From: JABWBD01 sp040768665
GTDB taxonomy: Bacteria; Planctomycetota; Planctomycetia; Pirellulales; Thermoguttaceae
Length of the DNA stretch: 64,000 bases
Assembly (NCBI GenBank): GCA_040768665.1
Contig: JAXGMN010000013.1
Span: forward strand, 248,001 to 312,000
Direction: 5' to 3'
Part shown: piece after piece, positions 46,066-55,120 of the stretch
Position numbering within the stretch: the stretch's first letter is position 1
Layout of the letters: every line of letters begins with the position of its first letter
Made by a program: the position numbers and the translations under genes
Notes under the pieces: generated by a model
Database searches by the model: none
What the model was told of the DNA's origin: nothing
The model's input: only the letters and a program-made list of their open reading frames with translations

Positions 46066-46470
46066 CTACTCTTGTTTGACTCGCCACACCGCGGCTTCCA
46101 GCAGCTCTTCCTCGAGCCACTCGATGAAGGCCTTATTGTCCACTTCGGCGGCGGAGAATTCCGGAGGCGTAGCATTTCCCAAGGTCGCGATTGCCTGATA
46201 GTTCCACCCGACGGTCGGCAGCAGCGAGATCGCGATGTTTCCACACCGGCATCGCAAAGCCGGAATCGACCTCCGCGGTTCCGGGCCGACTACCTCGCCG
46301 CCGATCCTTTCTGAAACCGCGCGCAGCCGCGGCAGGACGACCTTTTCGCACAGTTCCCGCATAAACCCTTGCATGTCCTTGGCGCGGCGGTCGACCTCGG
46401 TCTTCTCGGCAATCCGTTGCCGTTCCCGCTGAATCGCTTCGTCCAACCGTCTTGAGAATTCTTCAACCAT
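46066..46470 (-). CDS. Cytoplasmic protein of unknown function
   Basis: With the ATG at 46470 the protein has 134 residues. The first ~45 residues form a charged helix (DEAIQRERQRIAEKTEVDRR), the middle is beta-like with one CRCG pair (ALRCRCGNIAISLLPTVGW), and the last 30 are an acidic helix (EFSAAEVDNKAFIEWLEEEL). There is no signal peptide. The family is not recognised. A dispersed repeat lies 27 bases upstream of the start, and the open frame runs through that repeat toward the heparinase-like gene, which argues that the longer versions of this frame are not real. Confidence 0.6.
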   Translation of the reverse strand: MVEEFSRRLDEAIQRERQRIAEKTEVDRRAKDMQGFMRELCEKVVLPRLRAVSERIGGEVVGPEPRRSIPALRCRCGNIAISLLPTVGWNYQAIATLGNATPPEFSAAEVDNKAFIEWLEEELLEAAVWRVKQE

Positions 46471-46496
46471 CGGCCTGCTCGGGGAACCATTGGTGC

Positions 46497-46535
46497 AACC
46501 GTTCACGCCCACGGCCGGGTACTGGTCCATTTTTC
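46497..46535 (+). repeat. AACCGTTCACGCCCACGG dispersed repeat, copy 2
   Basis: AACCGTTCACGCCCACGG is followed by CCGGGTACTGGTCCATTTTTC. Identical in the first 18 bases to copies at 36613 and 56146; nearest to the copy at 56146. Confidence 0.75.
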
Positions 46536-46672
46536 GGCCAATTCCAGTATACTGGCGTCGAAGACGTTGGCCAAAACATGGACCTATCCCCCTCTCTTCC
46601 GCCCCTTGAACGGTTACCCTCTCCCCAACACCCACCCGACGCTTCCCACCCCCTGCTGCAAGGAGAGCCTGC

Positions 46673-49477
46673 ATGATTCGTCTCCCCGCCTATGTCCTCG
46701 CGCTGACGCTTCTCCCCGCGGCGGCGCCCGCGGAGCCTTGCACTCTGTACAAGGCCTCGGACGTCGCCAACGCCCGCGAGAATGCCGCACGGCATGCCTG
46801 GGCCCGCGGAATCGTCGATAACTGGAAACGGTCCGTTCGACGGATCTTGGAAGAGGATCGCGATTTCGTCGACCAGATGATCGCCGACCTCACCCCGTGG
46901 CCCACCTATGGGCAGAACTGCCCGGCGTGCGTCGGCGAGAAATCGTCGATGGGGGAATGCGGCATCTATCGCTGGCGCATCGAGGATCCCGACAGGCTGG
47001 TCTGCAAGTACTGCGGCACCGCCTATCCCAATGCCCAGTACCCCGAAACCGGCAAATTGGTCTGTTCGCGAATGGGCCAGGTCTTTACTTACTACGAGAC
47101 GGAGGCCGAACGCGCCCATACCGACGACAAGTCGGGCACACACGCCTTTCGCTGGGCGAGTTGGCCGGTCCACACGAGCTTCAGCGGCGTCATCCGGACC
47201 TACAAAACTGCTTACGTGGTGGAAAAGGCCCTCCCTTTGGCCAAGTTGTATGCCGTGACCGGAGAGGTTGAGTACGCCCGGCGAGCCGCCTGGATCATGG
47301 ACCGATTGGCCCGCGCTTATCCCAACTACCTTTTCCATTCGTACAACGGCACCTATGCCGACTGTCCGCCCGCCGATGCCGCAAGGGAACTGGGGGAAAA
47401 CCCGCGGGGCGGCAAGTTTCCTCCTGAGGTGATCGTCAATGCCTTCGGTCTGCACCGGACAAAGGACTATGCCACGTTGTGCAATGGCTTTTGGGGCGCC
47501 GGTCGCTACAGTTGTAGCGGCGGAGACGGCGGGATAATCCTCGACATGACGGTCGCCTACGACCTGATCCGCGATGCCAGGCTTCCTGACGGCAGTCGCG
47601 TCCTGGACGCCGCCGCCGAACGCCGCATCGTCGACGACCTGATCCTCGCCGGCTGCAGCGACAGCGAAAACTGGCAGGAAATCAACAATAAGTGCGGCCC
47701 CGGGCGGGCGCTAAGTGCCGCGGTTGGTGTACTGTTCGAGCGACCTGAGAGCGTGCGGTGGGCGCTGGCCGGCTTTCGGCAGTTGATGCAGCAGTGCTTC
47801 CATTTCGATGGATGTTGCGTTGAGTCGCCCTCCTACGCAAGCATGCACTTGGGCCTGATGCGAGATATCCCTGAGATCCTCCGCGGCTACTCCGACCCTC
47901 CCGCGTATGAGCCGGCCGACGGCGCAAGGATCGACCACCTTCAGCCTTTCGAGCAGATCACTCGCTACCGGCTCGCCTTGGAAAGCATGGTCCGCGTCTT
48001 GGCGCCCGGCCGCTGTTACCCCACGATCGGCGATACCCACCACCGCAGCCGGCTCAATCCGACTTGGGCTGAGATCCTGGCCGACCGCTACGGCCCGTCA
48101 TACGCCGGCCTTCTCGAAGAAAGTCAGGGAAAGAAGCTCTCGGAATCGGGACGCGAGTATGCCCTCTGGTTCCGCAAGCCGGATCTGGAGGCGACCGCCA
48201 GATACGAACTGCCGCTGCGCACGGAGTGGTTTCCCGGCTGGCAGGTGGGCGTGCTCCGCGGAGGCGATCCGCACGGCGACGTGGCTTTCTATCTGAACGG
48301 CTACGCCCGTCACGGGCACCGCCACTACGACACACTGGGCATCCTCTACCATGCCCATGGCAAGGAATTGGCCTCCGACCGTGGCTACATCTGGGACGAT
48401 CCCCGCAACGCCTGGACAGCCGCCACGCTGGCGCACAACATCGTCACGGTCGACGGGGAGAACCAGAACGTACCGGATCGCGACTCGCGGTTGGAGTTGT
48501 TCGGTGCGGCTCCGGGAATCGAAGTCGTCCAGGCGTCTGCGCGGGCTTATCGGCAGTGTGAACGCTATCAGCGGACGTGTGCTCTGGTACAGACCTCCGG
48601 TGGAGGGACGTATGCGGTCGACTTCTTCCGTGTCAGGGGCGGGAAGGTGCACCAGCAGTGTTTCCACTCCAACGGAGTCCTGGTCGGAACGAGCGTACCC
48701 GCCACGCAGGCGGTTGCGCGCGAGCACCGCTGGCTCGCCAATTTCCGTCAAGCGGAGGCGGTGGTGCCTTTCACGGCAACTTGGGACTTTGAGGGGACGC
48801 GGCTCGATTGGACGCTGCTCAGCCCGGTAGATCGGTTGATCGTGGCTGATGCACCGGGCTGGCGAAGCGACGCGGGGAGTGAGTTGAAGGCTCCACCCAT
48901 CCGGCAGATCCTCGCGGAGCGAAGCGATGCAAACGGCAACACGGCAAGTCAGTTTGCCGCAGTGATCGCGCCGTACACCAGCGATGCTTCGCCGATCCAG
49001 TCCGCCCGGCTCATTGCGAATGATTTCCGGACGGGTGTGATGGCCGTGGAAGTGCGGGCAGGTGGTCGCACCGACACGATTATTTCCGGACTTGATCAGG
49101 AAGAGCGCGATTTCCAAGCAATCAAGCTCCGCGGTCAGTTCGGATTTGTCTCCGCAGACGAGGACGGCCGAATCCTGCAGGCTTATCTCCTGGGCGGCAC
49201 ACGCTTGTCATCCGGCAGCATGGAGCTCGTTCTGCCTGCGGCTGACGTGATTGTCAAGGTCGCGTCGACGGCCGACAGGACATATCACCTGGCGGATCCC
49301 CTTCCCGACGCAATTCGCGCCGCCGGAAGGTGCCTTCTGGCGGGGAAAACAGGGTACGAGATCGAGTCGGTCACGCCAAATTCAATCACCGTCCGCGACT
49401 ACCCGGCCATCGAGAGCTCGGAGGTCAGGATCCTGAATTCGGCATCCATCCTGCCCGCCGCCGGTAAAACGCCGTAG
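46673..49477 (+). CDS. Exported heparinase II/III-like polysaccharide lyase
   Basis: The protein has 934 residues; the ATG follows CAAGGAGAGCCTGC. A signal peptide ends at ~20 (LPAYVLALTLLPAAAPAEP). Residues ~80-130 carry two Cys-x2-Cys-type pairs (CPACVGEK, CKYCGTAYPN) that could bind zinc. Residues ~150-430 form the alpha-barrel part (YAVTGEVEYARRAAWIMDRL, NWQEINNKCGPGRALSAAVG, with FHFDGCCVESPSYASMHLGL). The central beta domain contains the His-rich stretch NGYARHGHRHYDTLGILYHA, typical of heparinase II/III-like proteins, and GKELASDRGYIWDD. The last ~250 residues are beta sandwich. It probably cleaves acidic polysaccharides by elimination; the substrate is unknown. Confidence 0.82.
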   Translation: MIRLPAYVLALTLLPAAAPAEPCTLYKASDVANARENAARHAWARGIVDNWKRSVRRILEEDRDFVDQMIADLTPWPTYGQNCPACVGEKSSMGECGIYRWRIEDPDRLVCKYCGTAYPNAQYPETGKLVCSRMGQVFTYYETEAERAHTDDKSGTHAFRWASWPVHTSFSGVIRTYKTAYVVEKALPLAKLYAVTGEVEYARRAAWIMDRLARAYPNYLFHSYNGTYADCPPADAARELGENPRGGKFPPEVIVNAFGLHRTKDYATLCNGFWGAGRYSCSGGDGGIILDMTVAYDLIRDARLPDGSRVLDAAAERRIVDDLILAGCSDSENWQEINNKCGPGRALSAAVGVLFERPESVRWALAGFRQLMQQCFHFDGCCVESPSYASMHLGLMRDIPEILRGYSDPPAYEPADGARIDHLQPFEQITRYRLALESMVRVLAPGRCYPTIGDTHHRSRLNPTWAEILADRYGPSYAGLLEESQGKKLSESGREYALWFRKPDLEATARYELPLRTEWFPGWQVGVLRGGDPHGDVAFYLNGYARHGHRHYDTLGILYHAHGKELASDRGYIWDDPRNAWTAATLAHNIVTVDGENQNVPDRDSRLELFGAAPGIEVVQASARAYRQCERYQRTCALVQTSGGGTYAVDFFRVRGGKVHQQCFHSNGVLVGTSVPATQAVAREHRWLANFRQAEAVVPFTATWDFEGTRLDWTLLSPVDRLIVADAPGWRSDAGSELKAPPIRQILAERSDANGNTASQFAAVIAPYTSDASPIQSARLIANDFRTGVMAVEVRAGGRTDTIISGLDQEERDFQAIKLRGQFGFVSADEDGRILQAYLLGGTRLSSGSMELVLPAADVIVKVASTADRTYHLADPLPDAIRAAGRCLLAGKTGYEIESVTPNSITVRDYPAIESSEVRILNSASILPAAGKTP

Positions 49478-49487
49478 CGACGCTCGT

Positions 49488-50585
49488 TCACCCCATCTTC
49501 CGGCAGATCGCCTCGGCCATCTCCTGGGTGCCGACGGCCGACGGGTCATCGCGGCTGGGCTTCATGTCGTAGGTCACATCCTTGCCCTCCGCGATGACCT
49601 CCGCCACGGCCGTTTCCAGTCTGTCGGCAGCCGCGGTCTCCTTGAGGTAGCGAAGCATCAGCATCGCGGAAAGGATCAAGGCCGTCGGATTCACCTTGTT
49701 CTGGCCTTTGTACTTCGGGGCGCTGCCGTGGGTTGCCTCGAACACGGCCCCTTCCGGACCGATGTTCGCTCCGGGGGCGACTCCCAGCCCGCCGACGAGG
49801 CCGGCCGCCAGGTCGCTGAGGATGTCGCCGTACAAGTTGGGCAAGACGAGCACGTCGTACAGCTCCGGCTTCTGCACGAGTTGCATGCACATGTTGTCCA
49901 CAATCCGATCCTCGAACTCGATGTCGGGAAACTCCTCCGCCACCTTCCGCGAGACGTGCAGAAACAGCCCGTCCGTGTGCTTCATGATGTTCGCCTTGTG
50001 AACCGAAGTAACCTTCTTTCGGCCGTTCTCCCGGGCGTACTGGAACGCGTAGCGGACGATCCGCTCCGTTCCCGAAACGCTGATCGGCTTGATCGATACG
50101 CCGGTCTCCTCGCGGCCCGTTTTGATCCTGCGGTCCGGCGAGATCCGGTTGATGGTGTCGATCAGCTCGCCCGTCGTCGAGGCGCCCTGTTCGAATTCGA
50201 TTCCGGCGTACAGATCCTCCGTATTCTCGCGGACGATTACCAGATCCACCGGCACGTTGCTGAAAAAGCTCCGTACGCCCGGATAGTACTTGCACGGCCG
50301 GACGCAAGCGTACAGGCCGAGTTCCTGTCGCAAGTGGACGTTGATGCTGCGAAATCCGGTGCCCACCGGCGTGGTAATAGGAGCCTTCAAGGCACACTTG
50401 GTACGGCGGATGCTGTCGACCGTGGCTTCGGGCAGCGGTGTGCCCGCTCGCTCCATGACGTCGACTCCGGCCTCGCGGACATCCCAGTTGATCGCGGCGC
50501 CCGTCGCGTCGACACATTTCCGTGCCGCTTGAGCCAATTCGGGGCCTACACCGTCGCCGGTAATCAACGTCACATCGTGAGCCAT
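49488..50585 (-). CDS. NAD-dependent isocitrate dehydrogenase-type enzyme
   Basis: The start at 50585 (MAHDVTLITGDGVGPELAQ) gives 365 residues; the frame is open upstream but non-conserved. It belongs to the isocitrate/isopropylmalate dehydrogenase family: TLITGDGVGPE, the substrate-loop LKAPITTPVGTGFRSINVHL, DLVIVRENTEDLYAGIEFEQ, the Lys in SVHKANIMKHTDGLF, the metal Asp cluster in NLYGDILSDLAAGLVGGLGV, and EATHGSAPKYKGQNKVNP. The RSINVHLRQELGLYACVRP pattern points to NAD-dependent isocitrate dehydrogenase rather than isopropylmalate dehydrogenase. It would catalyse oxidative decarboxylation of isocitrate to 2-oxoglutarate in the TCA cycle. It ends ten bases from the convergent heparinase-like gene. 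Confidence 0.87.
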   Translation of the reverse strand: MAHDVTLITGDGVGPELAQAARKCVDATGAAINWDVREAGVDVMERAGTPLPEATVDSIRRTKCALKAPITTPVGTGFRSINVHLRQELGLYACVRPCKYYPGVRSFFSNVPVDLVIVRENTEDLYAGIEFEQGASTTGELIDTINRISPDRRIKTGREETGVSIKPISVSGTERIVRYAFQYARENGRKKVTSVHKANIMKHTDGLFLHVSRKVAEEFPDIEFEDRIVDNMCMQLVQKPELYDVLVLPNLYGDILSDLAAGLVGGLGVAPGANIGPEGAVFEATHGSAPKYKGQNKVNPTALILSAMLMLRYLKETAAADRLETAVAEVIAEGKDVTYDMKPSRDDPSAVGTQEMAEAICRKMG

Positions 50586-50664
50586 TCCATTCCCTCGCTT
50601 AGCAGTGCCACCGAAACATCGAAACCCAACACGGTACCAAATGGTACTTGAGCGGTCAACGAGC

Positions 50665-50780
50665 AGTAGGTCCCGCTTGCCGAGCGGGACCTGGAACCGC
50701 CGACCACCTCGGCAAACCCCAGCCTCCCTAGCGCCGCCCGGCCAGCCGGCCTCAAATCGCCTCAACCGTCTTTTTCAGCA
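50665..50780 (-). repeat. Imperfect 115-bp dispersed repeat, copy 2 (reverse orientation)
   Basis: The reverse complement of this segment aligns with 6443-6557 from GCTGAAAAAGACGGTTGAGG to the hairpin GGTCCCGCTCGGCAAGCGGG and ACCTACT. It lies between divergent genes. The rest of the gap (50586-50664, 50781-50970) holds no gene; GGAACC-like promoter elements were not recognised. Confidence 0.6.
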
Positions 50781-50970
50781 TTTCGCACAGAATTCCATGC
50801 CCGCTCCGCGCCGGCATCTCGAGAAACGCACCGATTTTTTCTGCACACCCCCCGAGTTCCCCGGAAGCCCTCCGCCGCAGCCGGAATATAATACAGTAGG
50901 ATCGGAATCACGTGGCGGCCCCCTCGTCAGGACAGTGGGAGACTGTTTCCGCCCAGCTACGGAGAACCTC

Positions 50971-53900
50971 ATGTCAACCGGACCGGCACCCCCCGCCCCT
51001 CCGCCGATTGAGCCCCTATCAAAGCACGAGCGGGACGAATACGAGGCATTGATCGAGCACCGGCTGAACCGCACGCAGCGGCAAGTGAAGGTGGTCGATA
51101 TCGTTGCGGGCCTCTTGGCGCTCATCACCGGCACGCTCGGCTACCTGCTCATCGCGGCGATCCTCGATCACTGGCTTATCCCCGGTGGGCTGGGGTTCGG
51201 CGGTCGCATGTTGCTGTCATTCGGGCTACTGCTGGGGGCCGGGTACTATATCATTGCCCACCTCTTGCCGCTGGTCGTTCGCCGGATCAATCCGATCTTC
51301 GCCGCCTACACGATCGAACGGCATCGGCCGACCCTCAAGAACAGCCTGATCAACCTGCTGTTTCTACGCCGCGACGCGGAGAGCCTGGGCCGCGATCAAC
51401 TCTCGCTGCGGATCTACCGCGGCATGGAAGAGAAAGCGGCAACCGAATTGGCCGATCCGTCCGTCGAAGCGGCCGTCGACCACTCGGCGATCATTCGGCT
51501 CGGCTATGTGCTGGCGGGCGTGTTGGCGGTGGCCGCGATCTATCTCGCCCTCTCGCCGAAAAGCCCGCTCGTCTCGTTTCGCCGCGTGATCCTCCCCTGG
51601 GCCGAAATCGATGCGCCCACGCGGGTGACCATCCAGCAGGTTGAACCCGGCGACACGGTAGCATTCCAGGGCGACAACGTGACGGTCTCGGCCGAGGTCC
51701 GAGGCATTCAGCCCGACGAGCCTGTCTCGCTCTACTTCACCACGGCCGACGGCCAGAGTCTCAACGAGGCAATCCCGATGGCGGTGCCCAACGGCGAGTA
51801 TCGCTATCGTTGCGACGTTCCGCCGGGGAGCCTCGGACTCCAGCAGGACCTCCACTACTTCATTGCGGCCGGAGACGCGAAGACAAAACCGTTTGCGGTC
51901 AAGGTGGAAGTCCCGCTCACGATTCTCGTCGATCAGGTCCACTACGACTACCCGGATTATACGGGCATCACCGACCGCACTGCCCCGGCCGGCGATCTCC
52001 GAGCGATCGAGGGCACCAAGGTCCGCATCGACGCAACGGCGAGCAAGCCGATTGCGCGCGCGGCGGTGGAGCTCGACTGCGATGCCCGAAATGCCGTCGC
52101 GATGACCGCCGACGGGACGAACGCAACCGGCCGCTTCACACTCCGCATGGATCCAAAAGATCCCGCCGTGCCGGAGTTCAGTTCCTATCAACTCCGTTTC
52201 CGGGATGCCGATGGCCGCCACAATCCTCGCCCGATTCGCCACGAGATCGACGTCATCGCTGACTTGCCGCCCGATATCCGCCTGGTCGACCCGCCGGAAG
52301 ACAAAAGCGAGTTGCCGGTCAATGGCTCTCTCGAGTGGAAGATCCGTGCCGCGGACCCCGACTTCGCGCTGCGGCGGATCGCCATCCGGGCCGAGCGCGA
52401 GGGCCGCAGCCTTGCGATCAAGCCGCTTCTCGACCGGCCGCGGCCGGAACAACCCTACACCGGAACGTACGAGGCGACCTACCGGTTCGACCCGTCCGAA
52501 CTGAAACTGCAGCCGGGCGATGAGGTGACCTACTGGGCCGAGGCCGACGACAACAAGGAGCCGATCGGCAACCACAGCGAGACCCCCCGCCGCACCGTCG
52601 TCATCGTGGAGCCGCCGCCTCCCGGCGAGCAACAACCCGGAGACGACTCCGCGGGGCAGGCGCATCCCGACAACGATCAAGGCGGCGATGCTCCACAAGG
52701 GAGCGAGCCTCGGCAACAACCGAACGAGCGCGCCGGCGAAGAGCCGATGCAAGGCAAGCCCGGCGAAGATCAGAAGCCCGAGGAGGCACAGCAGAAGCAA
52801 CAGGAAAACCAAGATCTGAAAAGCCCCCAGGAAAAGAACCAACAGGAAGGACAACAGGGCGGTCAAGAGGGCGCCGGCGCCGAGCAATCCGGCAACAATT
52901 CCCAGAAGCAACAGGGCGACCAGCAAGACGGAGACCAGCAGTCACAGGAAAAGGGACAGAAGTCGGACGGGTCTCAAGACGACCAGCAGGGTGAAAGCCA
53001 ACGCCAAGGCGACGCTCAGCAGGGCGAAGGACAACAGCAAACTCAACAGGACAAGGGTCAAGAATCGCCGGCAGGTGGTCAGCAGGGCAAGGCGCCCGAG
53101 CAGGGCCGGTCAAGCCGGCAGTCGGACGATTCGGCCGGCGCGGAAAGCAAACCCGTCGACGGCGAAACGAATCCCGGCGAGGCCATCGACAGAATTCTCG
53201 AGCACCGCAGCGAACAGCAACAAAACGGAAAGACACCGCCGCAAGGAAAGACACCGCCGCAAGAAGGATCCTCGAAGGCGGATCCGCAGCAGCCGGGCGA
53301 GCCGTCTCAGAACCCGCAGCAAAGCGATCAGCCGACGTCGGAGAAAGACGGGCAGCCCCAAGGCGGACAATCGCGAGAGAGTTCAGGCCGACAGGATGCT
53401 GGAGGTGAAGAAAAACAGGCAAACCAGCGCCAAGGCAAGGACGAGCCGATGGGCGGGCAGAAACCAGGACAGAGCGATAACGGATCCGACGGCCAGAAGC
53501 CTTCCCAGCCCGAGCAGGCAACGGAAAACCAACCCGGCGGCGAGCAAGCCTCAGATGGCCAGAATACACAGCCGCGGCAGGGTGCCCAGGGTTCCGGTGA
53601 TAAGCCCGGCCAAGACCAGTCTCAGGCCAACCAGGACAAGCAACAGTCTGGCGAGAAGGGCGGCGCACCGCAGACTCCCAAGAGCGACTCCGGTTCCGGC
53701 AAACCTTCGCAGGACCAGCAGAGTCCCCCGTCGCCTCAGGAAGGAAATCAACCTCGCAACAAAACACCGGACGGGACGAAGCAGGACGAAACTTCCGGAC
53801 AGGAGGCCACTTCTCCCAGCACCAGTCCCAAGGAATCGGATTCCAAAGGCGATGAAGCCGGCGACCGCTCCGGCGGTGGCGGCAAGGGCGGCGGTCAGCA

Positions 53901-54702
53901 GTCCGATCAGCCCGGTCCCGGAAGCCCCGGCACAAACACGCCCGCCGATCAGGGTGGCAAGCCGTCGACCCAGCAAGGCAAGGACGAAACCGGCAGCAAG
54001 GGCGGTGATCAGGCAAAATCCGACAAGCCCACCGGCCAGCCCGGCTCCGAAGCAGGCGAACCGGGTTCCGGCAGTAAACAACAGCCGGGCAGTGGGGACC
54101 CGCAGAACGCTCCAGATCAGCAGAAGCCCGCCGAACAGCCTGGCGGCGAGCCAGGACAATCCCAGTCGCCCGTAGGCGGCCAGCCCGGTGGGCACCAGTC
54201 AGGCGATCAAAGCACCTCCGGAGCCGGCAATCCGACGCAGGGGGGCATGCCCGGTGAGCAACAAGCGGACGATCGCCCACCGGAATCCGTTCCGCTCGGG
54301 GCCGACGATCCCAATCTCGAATACGCTAACGAGCAGACGGAATTGGCCCTGGAACACCTCAAGGACCAGTTGGCGAAGGAGGACCCGGAAGTCCTCGACC
54401 GTCTCGGTTGGGATCGGAAGCAGGCCGAGCAGTTTATCCGCAATTGGGAGAAGATGCGGCGCGATGCCCGCCAGTCGGGCGAGCGGGGCGAGACTGGTCA
54501 GCGGGAACTCAAGGACGCCCTGAAGAGCCTCGGCTTGCGCCCGCGCGGGACCGAACTGCAAGGCGGACGCTCCACCGCCGATCCCGTCGACAATCTACGC
54601 GAAAACCGCCGCTACGAACCGCCGGCCGAGTGGGCCGATTGGTTCCGCGCCTACACCAAAGGCCTCGGTGAAACCCGGGAGCCGCCGACCGGCACACGCT
54701 AA
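50971..54702 (+). CDS. Membrane protein with a very long Gln/Gly/Ser-rich region (DUF4175-like)
   Basis: The protein has 1243 residues, starting at the ATG after CGGAGAACCTC. Three membrane helices lie at ~40-60, ~78-98 and ~170-188. Residues ~190-545 form beta domains of the type found in DUF4175/BatD-like proteins (YDYPDYTGITDRTAPAGDLR, DLPPDIRLVDPPEDKSELPV, TYEATYRFDPSELKLQPGDE). Residues ~547-1105 are almost entirely Gln, Gly, Ser, Pro, Lys, Glu and Asp in imperfect short repeats and must be disordered. The last ~130 residues are helical (QTELALEHLKDQLAKEDPEV ... QFIRNWEKMRRDARQ) and end with EPPAEWADWFRAYTKGLGET. The ordered ends on both sides show the frame is real. Role unknown; relatives often sit near MoxR/Bat genes, none of which is here. 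Confidence 0.78.
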   Translation: MSTGPAPPAPPPIEPLSKHERDEYEALIEHRLNRTQRQVKVVDIVAGLLALITGTLGYLLIAAILDHWLIPGGLGFGGRMLLSFGLLLGAGYYIIAHLLPLVVRRINPIFAAYTIERHRPTLKNSLINLLFLRRDAESLGRDQLSLRIYRGMEEKAATELADPSVEAAVDHSAIIRLGYVLAGVLAVAAIYLALSPKSPLVSFRRVILPWAEIDAPTRVTIQQVEPGDTVAFQGDNVTVSAEVRGIQPDEPVSLYFTTADGQSLNEAIPMAVPNGEYRYRCDVPPGSLGLQQDLHYFIAAGDAKTKPFAVKVEVPLTILVDQVHYDYPDYTGITDRTAPAGDLRAIEGTKVRIDATASKPIARAAVELDCDARNAVAMTADGTNATGRFTLRMDPKDPAVPEFSSYQLRFRDADGRHNPRPIRHEIDVIADLPPDIRLVDPPEDKSELPVNGSLEWKIRAADPDFALRRIAIRAEREGRSLAIKPLLDRPRPEQPYTGTYEATYRFDPSELKLQPGDEVTYWAEADDNKEPIGNHSETPRRTVVIVEPPPPGEQQPGDDSAGQAHPDNDQGGDAPQGSEPRQQPNERAGEEPMQGKPGEDQKPEEAQQKQQENQDLKSPQEKNQQEGQQGGQEGAGAEQSGNNSQKQQGDQQDGDQQSQEKGQKSDGSQDDQQGESQRQGDAQQGEGQQQTQQDKGQESPAGGQQGKAPEQGRSSRQSDDSAGAESKPVDGETNPGEAIDRILEHRSEQQQNGKTPPQGKTPPQEGSSKADPQQPGEPSQNPQQSDQPTSEKDGQPQGGQSRESSGRQDAGGEEKQANQRQGKDEPMGGQKPGQSDNGSDGQKPSQPEQATENQPGGEQASDGQNTQPRQGAQGSGDKPGQDQSQANQDKQQSGEKGGAPQTPKSDSGSGKPSQDQQSPPSPQEGNQPRNKTPDGTKQDETSGQEATSPSTSPKESDSKGDEAGDRSGGGGKGGGQQSDQPGPGSPGTNTPADQGGKPSTQQGKDETGSKGGDQAKSDKPTGQPGSEAGEPGSGSKQQPGSGDPQNAPDQQKPAEQPGGEPGQSQSPVGGQPGGHQSGDQSTSGAGNPTQGGMPGEQQADDRPPESVPLGADDPNLEYANEQTELALEHLKDQLAKEDPEVLDRLGWDRKQAEQFIRNWEKMRRDARQSGERGETGQRELKDALKSLGLRPRGTELQGGRSTADPVDNLRENRRYEPPAEWADWFRAYTKGLGETREPPTGTR

Positions 54703-54705
54703 CAG

Positions 54706-54840
54706 GCGGAAACGGGGACTGGCACTGGGCTGATAAAAACGGGGACTGGCTCCGCAACATCTTGTGTGGTCGCTCTGGCTAAACCGCTATTAGTTGCGGT
54801 GCCTGTCCCCGTTTTTATCAAGTTTTTATCAGCCCAGCCT
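54706..54840. repeat. AACGGGGAC-type repeat, copy 3 (palindromic variant with AAAAACGGGGAC)
   Basis: GGGCTGATAAAAACGGGGAC (54727-54746) faces GTCCCCGTTTTTATCA (54805-54820) and a second TTTTTATCAGCCC (54823-54835). The core ACGGGGAC is shared with the copies at 8788, 46028 and 57461. The remaining gap to 55120 contains a GC hairpin (GGTGGCCGGTCCACCGGCCAC near 54968) and no gene. Confidence 0.6.
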
Positions 54841-55120
54841 GGCACCGCAAGTCCTTGTGTCCAGGTTCCCCTTCACCACGATCACTTGCGGTGTCTACCC
54901 CCTCGTTAGGTCCGTTCTTCGGTGAGCAGTCGCCTGGAGACGTTCTCTCCATCGGTGTATCATGGCGGCGGTGGCCGGTCCACCGGCCACGGCGGAAGAC
55001 CATGCGGCAGTGCCTTTTGCCGTGGATTGCCGACTCATTTCTCTGATCGGCTAGGTTTGCTCGATAAACAAAATGTCAGAGAACGTTGCCATGTTGCCGG
55101 ATAACCCCTGGAGAGTTTCC

